In this document: piece by piece, positions 59,394 through 64,000 of the stretch
Numbering within the stretch: the stretch's first letter is position 1
Layout of the letters: every line of letters starts with the position of its first letter
Assembly (NCBI GenBank): GCA_017619835.1
Contig: JAFZRN010000034.1
Location: 1-64,000, forward strand
From: Eubacterium sp.
Lineage (GTDB): Bacteria > Bacillota > Clostridia > Lachnospirales > Lachnospiraceae
Length of the DNA stretch: 64,000 bases
Reading direction: 5' to 3'
Position numbers and translations under genes: made by a program
The notes under the pieces: model-generated
Database searches by the model: none
What the model was told of the DNA's origin: nothing
Seen by the model: only the letters and a program-made list of their open reading frames with translations

Positions 59394-60299
59394 TTATACC
59401 TCATAATAATTCATGAAGATCTCTTCGAGACTCGGCTCGGTGATAGTGAGATCTTTCAGATCAAGCTTTGAGAGAGTTTCGAGCAGCATCGGGATCTTGC
59501 CGTTATAAAGGAAGTCCGCGGTGTCGGTTTCTTTATTGTCCGAATAGTCGGAAATGTATTTGCCGATACCTTCCTCAGTATTAGTCCCGAGCATGCTTTC
59601 GAGCTCGGCGACATTTCCCTTAACTGAAACCTTCTTGGCTCCGGTATCCTCGAGCTTATCAACGCTGTCGGACATGATTATCTTTCCTTCTTTTATGAAG
59701 GCGGCTGTGCGGCAGTAGTTCTGGACCTCCGAAAGAATGTGAGAGGAGAAAAAGATTGTCGCACCGCGCCTATTCTCTTCGGTTAGGATGTTGAAGAACT
59801 CGCGCTGCATCAGCGGGTCGAGACCCGACGTTGGCTCATCCAGGATCAGAAGCTTCGGGCTGTGCTGAACTGCGCAGACGATACCGACCTTCTTACGATT
59901 TCCGAGTGAAAGCTCGTCGACATTTCTGGATGTGTCGAGTCCGAGACGTTCTGCGAGGCTCATCGCTTTCTCACTGCAGTCGGCCTTATGAAGAGCAGCC
60001 GAAAACTTTATCGCATCCTTCACCTTCATCTTGTTATAAAAGTTGATCTCCGACGGAAGATAACCGGTTTCTGCGAGGATCTTCTTATTATCCTTTACGA
60101 TGTCATAGCCCATGATCGTGGCAGAGCCGCCCGTGGGGCTGATGAGGCCGAGAAGCGTCCTTATCGTAGTTGACTTTCCGGCGCCGTTCGGACCGATAAA
60201 ACCGAAAAAATCGCCTTCCTCGATATTTAGGTTCAGGTCGTTTATACCGCGGCTCTTGCCGTAGTTTTTTGTAAGACCTTTTATCTCGATTATATTCAT
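59394..60299 (-). CDS. ABC transporter ATP-binding protein
   Basis: About 301 residues from the internal ATG with AAAGGAG six bases upstream on the reverse strand; the longer start lies inside the repeat. Walker A GPNGAGKST, signature LSLGNRKKVGI (LSGGQ variant), Walker B LLILDEPTSGLD and FFSSHIL switch His. The C-terminus (about 215-300) is a CcmA-type extension. The palindromic repeat copy at 60314-60342 forms its leader. Confidence 0.9.
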   Translation of the reverse strand: MNIIEIKGLTKNYGKSRGINDLNLNIEEGDFFGFIGPNGAGKSTTIRTLLGLISPTGGSATIMGYDIVKDNKKILAETGYLPSEINFYNKMKVKDAIKFSAALHKADCSEKAMSLAERLGLDTSRNVDELSLGNRKKVGIVCAVQHSPKLLILDEPTSGLDPLMQREFFNILTEENRRGATIFFSSHILSEVQNYCRTAAFIKEGKIIMSDSVDKLEDTGAKKVSVKGNVAELESMLGTNTEEGIGKYISDYSDNKETDTADFLYNGKIPMLLETLSKLDLKDLTITEPSLEEIFMNYYEV

Positions 60300-60313
60300 A
60301 AAATTCTCCTTTG

Positions 60314-60342
60314 GTGACAAATGAATCAGATCTGTTTATCAC
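60314..60342. repeat. Diverged palindromic repeat in the ABC operon leader
   Basis: GTGACAAA and TTTATCAC surround CAGATCTG, as in the family at 9470 and 18861. Here it lies upstream of genes rather than after them. Confidence 0.55.
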
Positions 60343-60346
60343 TTTT

Positions 60347-60395
60347 CATTGACCGCTGACCACAACGGTTAATAATTATTATATCCCATTGACCG
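60347..60395. promoter_or_regulatory. CATTGACCG repeats, candidate TetR operator
   Basis: CATTGACCG occurs at 60347-60355 and 60387-60395, and TTGACCG pairs with CGGTTAA (60366-60372) as an imperfect inverted repeat. A reverse-strand TATAAT lies between (about 60379-60384). Confidence 0.5.
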
Positions 60396-60487
60396 TTTTT
60401 GAGAAGACCCCAAAATAATAATTTTTTTATCCGCGTTTTTTTGTTATAATATTTCTGTTAGACAAAGATATACTTTTGAGGTTTTTT

Positions 60488-61720
60488 ATGAGTAAAACAA
60501 GTAATGGGGATTCTGTTCTCTGGACCGTAAAATACACCCTTTTGAACGCTGCATATTTTGTGGCATTCTGTACCATACATGCCTATGCGGCAGTATATCT
60601 TCTTGCAAATGGCTTCAATAATACAGAAGTCGGAATCCTGCTTGCGATAGCCAACATTGTATCGGCTGTATTTCAGCCGATCATAGCCGGGGTCATCGAT
60701 AAACCGGGCTTCCTTACCAATAAGCGTTTTATCATGATCTCAGTTTCGATCATCCTCGCGGGATGTCTCACCCTTATGCTTATCCCGGGTAAGAAGATCC
60801 CGATCTTTATAGTTTTTGCAACGATCTATATGATCCAGTTTGCATATCAGCCCGTGATGACAGCTCTTTGCTTTGAGTATCAGAAAGCAGGCTGCAGCAT
60901 ATTCTACGGACTTGCAAGAGGTCTGGGTTCGGCGAGCTTTGCTATCACGTCCCTTTTTATCGGAAGGATAGTAGAGAAAAACGGCGTGTCGATACTGCTG
61001 TGGGTAAGCGTCGCTGCAATGCTGGTATCAGCTCTCGTTACCGTGACATTTATCAAACCCAAAGTATCAGACGGCACCGATGACCCGGATTCCACAGAAG
61101 AAAAGAAGACCGGGGTTGCACATAACTCGTTCTCATCATTTGCAAAAACCTATCCGGCATTTGTCGTATTCCTTATCGCAACTATATGTTTCTTCTTTGC
61201 CCACAACATGATAAATGACTTCATGATCCAGATCATCCGAAGTCTGGGTGGCAAGGAGACCGAGCTCGGGATCGCAAACTTCCTTCAGGCAATACTCGAG
61301 CTTCCGGTAATGGCAATGATCGGACTTATCTTAAAGAAGATTTCGGCAAAGAATCTTCTGATAATCTCGGGCGCCGCTTTCTTCATCAAGATACTGATAC
61401 TCGTATTTGCAACCGGTATGCCACATATGTATATAAGCCAGTCATTCCAGCTTCTGGCATATGCAGTATTCATTCCGGCGGGGGCATATTACGTTAGCTC
61501 GACGATGGAAGAGCTGGACCAGGTAAAGGGCCAGGCCTTCATAACAAGCGCGATCACAATCGGTGGAGTTTTCTCAAACTTTATCAGCGGATATATACTT
61601 GATAATTTCAGCATAAAGACAATGCTCATTACAGGAAGCATAGTCTGTGCAGTCGGAGTCGTCATTGGCTTTATGGCAATGAAGAGACTTCCGCATCATG
61701 TTACCGGGGGGAAGGATTAA
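60488..61720 (+). CDS. MFS transporter (MFS_1-like, LacY/PPP group)
   Basis: About 410 residues from ATG 60488, with GAGG six bases upstream; TTG 60476 is upstream of it. Twelve membrane helices, starting AAYFVAFCTIHAYAAVYLLANGFNNTEVGILLAIANIVSAVFQPIIAGVIDK, with the GxxxD-type loop, and central GVAHNSFSSFAKTYPAFVVFLIATICFFFAHNMINDFMIQII. Resembles oligosaccharide/nucleoside or phenylpropionate permeases of the LacY group. It forms a pair with the acyltransferase one base downstream. Confidence 0.87.
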   Translation: MSKTSNGDSVLWTVKYTLLNAAYFVAFCTIHAYAAVYLLANGFNNTEVGILLAIANIVSAVFQPIIAGVIDKPGFLTNKRFIMISVSIILAGCLTLMLIPGKKIPIFIVFATIYMIQFAYQPVMTALCFEYQKAGCSIFYGLARGLGSASFAITSLFIGRIVEKNGVSILLWVSVAAMLVSALVTVTFIKPKVSDGTDDPDSTEEKKTGVAHNSFSSFAKTYPAFVVFLIATICFFFAHNMINDFMIQIIRSLGGKETELGIANFLQAILELPVMAMIGLILKKISAKNLLIISGAAFFIKILILVFATGMPHMYISQSFQLLAYAVFIPAGAYYVSSTMEELDQVKGQAFITSAITIGGVFSNFISGYILDNFSIKTMLITGSIVCAVGVVIGFMAMKRLPHHVTGGKD

Positions 61721-61721
61721 T

Positions 61722-62996
61722 ATGAAAAATGATTTCGAACGCTTTGATATGTCGGCACCACCTGTCCGTACCAAGTGGTACTTAAGACCTGTCACTTATC
61801 TGCTCAGTATGCCGGATGTTATTAAGCATAAGAATAAGCTTACAAAGATAGGGACCGAAGAGCTGAAGCCTCCGTTTGTCCTCCTGTGCAATCATAATGC
61901 TTTTATGGATTTCAAGGTTGCGACCAAAGCAATCTATCCATGGCGTGCCAATTACGTGGTTGCTATCGATGGATATATCGGAAGAGAGAAGCTGCTTCGT
62001 GATGTGGGCTGTATATGTAAGAGAAAATTCACTAATGATCCGATCCTCATAAAGCAGCTCGTACAGACGATAAAGAACGGTGACGTGGCTATCATTTATC
62101 CGGAAGCAAGGTATTCTCTATGTGGAACCACGGCGGTTCTTCCGGAGTCACTCGGGAAGTTATGTAAACTACTTAAGGTTCCCGTTGTAACTCTTATCTG
62201 CCATGGACATCATGCAAATTCTCCGTTCTGGAATCTTCACGACAGAGGGATTAAGCCGACCGAAGCCGAGTTCAAGCTTCTGTTTGATGTTGAAACTCTG
62301 AAGAAAACTCCTGTTGATGAGCTGAATAGAAGGATAGTCGAAGCATTTCAATATGATGACTTCGCATGGCAGAAGGATAGAGGAATAAGGACTACCTATA
62401 AGGGCCGTGCCGAAGGACTCCATAAAGTCCTTTACCAGTGCCCGGCCTGCATGAAGGAGCATAAAATGTCTTCTTCCGGAACGATCCTAAGATGTAATGC
62501 CTGCGGCAAGGAGTGGAACATGACAGAACTCGGTGAGCTCGAGGCAGTTTCCGGGGAAACGGAGTTTTCTCATATTCCCGACTGGTATGAATGGGAAAGA
62601 CTTAATGTCCGCCGAGAGGTGGAAGAGGGTACATATACTTCCGGCGAGCTGAGGGTGCATGTCGATACACTCCCGAATGCGAAAAAATTCATCCGCCTCG
62701 GAAACGGAACGATGGTTCATGATATGAACGGTTTTACCGTAAGAGGAACCGACTTTGACGGTGACCCGTTTGAAATGATAAAGACCGTGCCTTCTCTTTA
62801 TTCGTGTCATATCGAATATGAATATCTTGGCAAATACGGTGACTGCGTAGACCTCAATACTCTTGAGGATACCTGGTATACCTATCCCGAACCGGATCAG
62901 GATTTTTCCGTAACCAAGATGGCACTTGCCACCGAAGAACTTTACTTTGCATTTAGAAGAGCCCAGGGCAAAGAATATGCCCCGGGCCTCGCATGA
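61722..62996 (+). CDS. PlsC-like acyltransferase with zinc ribbon and C-terminal extension
   Basis: About 424 residues from ATG 61722, with GGGAAGGA upstream. Residues 50-205 are a glycerolphosphate acyltransferase domain, with N57-H58-x4-D63 (NHNAFMD) and PEAR (127-130). A zinc ribbon follows with C240-x2-C243 and C258-x2-C261. The rest (270-424) is beta-rich without recognised fold. It has no clear membrane helix. It may acylate lysophosphatidic acid or another lipid at the membrane; the zinc ribbon is unusual in this family. Confidence 0.78.
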   Translation: MKNDFERFDMSAPPVRTKWYLRPVTYLLSMPDVIKHKNKLTKIGTEELKPPFVLLCNHNAFMDFKVATKAIYPWRANYVVAIDGYIGREKLLRDVGCICKRKFTNDPILIKQLVQTIKNGDVAIIYPEARYSLCGTTAVLPESLGKLCKLLKVPVVTLICHGHHANSPFWNLHDRGIKPTEAEFKLLFDVETLKKTPVDELNRRIVEAFQYDDFAWQKDRGIRTTYKGRAEGLHKVLYQCPACMKEHKMSSSGTILRCNACGKEWNMTELGELEAVSGETEFSHIPDWYEWERLNVRREVEEGTYTSGELRVHVDTLPNAKKFIRLGNGTMVHDMNGFTVRGTDFDGDPFEMIKTVPSLYSCHIEYEYLGKYGDCVDLNTLEDTWYTYPEPDQDFSVTKMALATEELYFAFRRAQGKEYAPGLA

Positions 62997-63023
62997 AAAC
63001 GACAAAATAGTAATAAAAACGAT

Positions 63024-63042
63024 AGGGGGTCAGGCCCCTTTT
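63024..63042 (+). terminator. Weak GGGGTCAGGCCCC hairpin before the methyltransferase gene
   Basis: AGGGG and CCCCT (5 bp) with a 6-base loop and TTTT. It lies only 11 bases before ATG 63053, which has no ribosome site. Confidence 0.5.
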
Positions 63043-63052
63043 ATGTAAACCT

Positions 63053-63790
63053 ATGGGACAATATAATTTTTTTGCAACTATATATGACAGGATGATGGAT
63101 GATATTCCATATAAGGAGTGGGAGAAGTACCTTGTGCTTCTCCTTAATAGGTATGGCATCGCGCCGCCTTCAAGTGTCCTCGAGCTTGGCTGCGGGACCG
63201 GAAATATGTCCGAACTCCTTGCTGCCGAAGGATTCACGGTGACGGGGATAGATATATCGGAAGAGATGCTGACTATCGCTAAAGCAAAAAACTTAAAAGA
63301 AAGAAACATCACCTACCTTTCAGCCGACATGCGTGACTTCACCCTCCCAAAGAAGCAGGCGGCTGCAATAAGCGTCGGTGACAGCATGAACTATCTTCTT
63401 TCTACTGAAGACTTCACCAAAGCCCTGACCGCAGTCCATGATAACCTTAACCCCGGAGGCGTCTTCATTTTCGACCTTAAGACCGAGTACTTTTTCAAAA
63501 CATCCTACGACGGGATGACATTTGAGGATGACCTGGGAGACTTTTCGTATGTCTGGAAAAACTATTATGACGACGAGAAGAGGACCCACGAATATCACCT
63601 CAGATTTAAGGTAAAAGACGGTGACGGAGTAAGATTTGAAAATGAGCTCCACCGCCAGCGTACCTACAGCGCTTCCGAGATAAAAGAAGCGGCCATTAAG
63701 GCCGGCTTTAAGAAGGCTGCGGCCTACGATGCATTTACCCTGAACAAGCCAAGAAAATGCAGTGAAAGAATATACATAGTTTGTCATTAA
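63053..63790 (+). CDS. Class I SAM-dependent methyltransferase
   Basis: 245 residues. Motif I SSVLELGCGTGNMSELLAAEGFTVTGIDIS, the YLSADMRDFTLPKKQAAAISVGDSMNYLLSTEDFTKALTAVHDNLNPGGVFIFDLKTE region and a beta-rich end (YEYHLRFKVKDGDGVRFENELHRQRTYSASEIKEAAIKAGF). Typical of the Methyltransf_25 plus C-terminal beta group found beside many Clostridia genes. The substrate is unknown. A small terminator lies just upstream and no ribosome site is seen at the ATG, so expression may be low or the start may differ. Confidence 0.83.
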   Translation: MGQYNFFATIYDRMMDDIPYKEWEKYLVLLLNRYGIAPPSSVLELGCGTGNMSELLAAEGFTVTGIDISEEMLTIAKAKNLKERNITYLSADMRDFTLPKKQAAAISVGDSMNYLLSTEDFTKALTAVHDNLNPGGVFIFDLKTEYFFKTSYDGMTFEDDLGDFSYVWKNYYDDEKRTHEYHLRFKVKDGDGVRFENELHRQRTYSASEIKEAAIKAGFKKAAAYDAFTLNKPRKCSERIYIVCH

Positions 63791-63843
63791 AATCCGTTAA
63801 TTCCTTATGGACTAAATACCCGAAAAAATGGTATTATATCATC

Positions 63844-63868
63844 TATAGTGATTAAGAATCACACTATA
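63844..63868. promoter_or_regulatory. Inverted repeat before the last gene
   Basis: TATAGTG (63844-63850) and CACTATA (63862-63868) frame ATTAAGAATCA. Just upstream GGTATTATATC may be a -10 region. The function is uncertain. Confidence 0.45.
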
Positions 63869-63887
63869 AGTGGGGAGAAGTAATAAA

Positions 63888-64000
63888 ATGGCTGATTGGA
63901 TCGCTGTAGTTGACGATGATTCAACTATTCTTAAAGCAGCAGGGCATATCCTCAGCAAGCATAAGAAGAGAGTGACTGCGCTTACATCCGGCAACGCTCT
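63888..64000 (+). CDS. Response regulator receiver domain protein (3' end outside the window)
   Basis: ATG 63888 follows GGGGAGAAG by eight bases. The 37 visible residues begin MADWIAVVDDDSTILKAAGHILSKHKKRVTAL, the classic receiver-domain start with three acidic residues (DDD). The likely phosphorylation Asp lies beyond the window. The output domain cannot be seen. Confidence 0.85.
   Translation, partial: MADWIAVVDDDSTILKAAGHILSKHKKRVTALTSGNA

Noticed and set aside
60347-60395. Perfect TetR operator
   Set aside because: Only an imperfect inverted repeat and a direct repeat are present, so it is kept as a low-confidence site.
1-64000. tRNA, rRNA, CRISPR arrays, insertion sequences, prophage
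   Set aside because: No matching conserved strings, spaced repeats, transposases or phage genes were recognised on either strand.

Overview
The window reads as a chromosomal segment of an anaerobic Clostridia, most likely Lachnospiraceae and Butyrivibrio-like. This is inferred from the sequence alone. Supporting signs are moderate GC, AGGAG-type ribosome sites, secreted leucine-rich-repeat proteins with a Lys-rich C-terminal module, an arabinan-type GH127 and GH43 pair, solute-binding and VanY lipoproteins fused to propeller-like domains, a Bce-type peptide-resistance module, ferredoxin-type aldo/keto reductase and SstT/NhaC sodium carriers. I recognise no rRNA, tRNA, CRISPR, prophage or insertion sequence. 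About 61 protein genes are supported, most in short + strand operons.

Layout. 0.1-8.6 kb: iron-sulfur flavoprotein, secreted LRR/SLH-like protein, VanY lipoprotein, a regulator joined to a superoxide-reductase-like domain, a beta-lactamase-fold hydrolase, a WYL-regulator remnant, VOC and GyrI-like proteins and a DUF3795 protein. 8.6-13.7 kb: SPL-type radical SAM enzyme, TIM-barrel isomerase, RlmI-type methyltransferase, small membrane protein and GH127. 13.7-15.4 kb: a two-gene HipA-like kinase/antitoxin operon with a consensus promoter and two identical operators. 15.4-31.3 kb: methyltransferase, SstT, NhaC, MATE, Na/Pi carrier, fused MFS/spermidine synthase, AraC regulator, three-gene ABC-2 exporter, Fe-alcohol dehydrogenase and a short-chain dehydrogenase. 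31.4-40.3 kb: stand-alone condensation-domain enzyme, flavodoxin, AlkD-like protein, BceRSAB with its operator, and MgtE behind a structured leader.

40.3-64 kb: a secreted Big/LRR protein with a recent internal duplication, transglutaminase-like protein, solute-binding lipoprotein, GH43, MFS, XRE regulator divergent from a candidate small RNA, aldo/keto reductase, isomerase plus FMN dehydrogenase, methyltransferase, coiled-coil membrane protein, acyltransferase/hydrolase fusion, LytTR-DUF3021 pair, RelE/Phd pair, TetR-controlled ABC transporter, MFS plus PlsC-zinc-ribbon pair, methyltransferase, and the start of a response regulator.

The most notable system is 13.7-15.4 kb. A compact HipA-like kinase is followed by one protein that appears to join a HipA N-terminal (HipS-like) region, a DUF2442-like region and a helix-turn-helix. 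This resembles HipBST with S and B fused. Other points worth following are a palindromic repeat family (TGTGACAAA...TTTGTCACA) that acts as terminator and often supplies the stop codon, overlapping divergent promoters at 49.3 kb, LytTR-type direct repeats at 56.2 kb, and an exact Bce-type operator at 35.6 kb.
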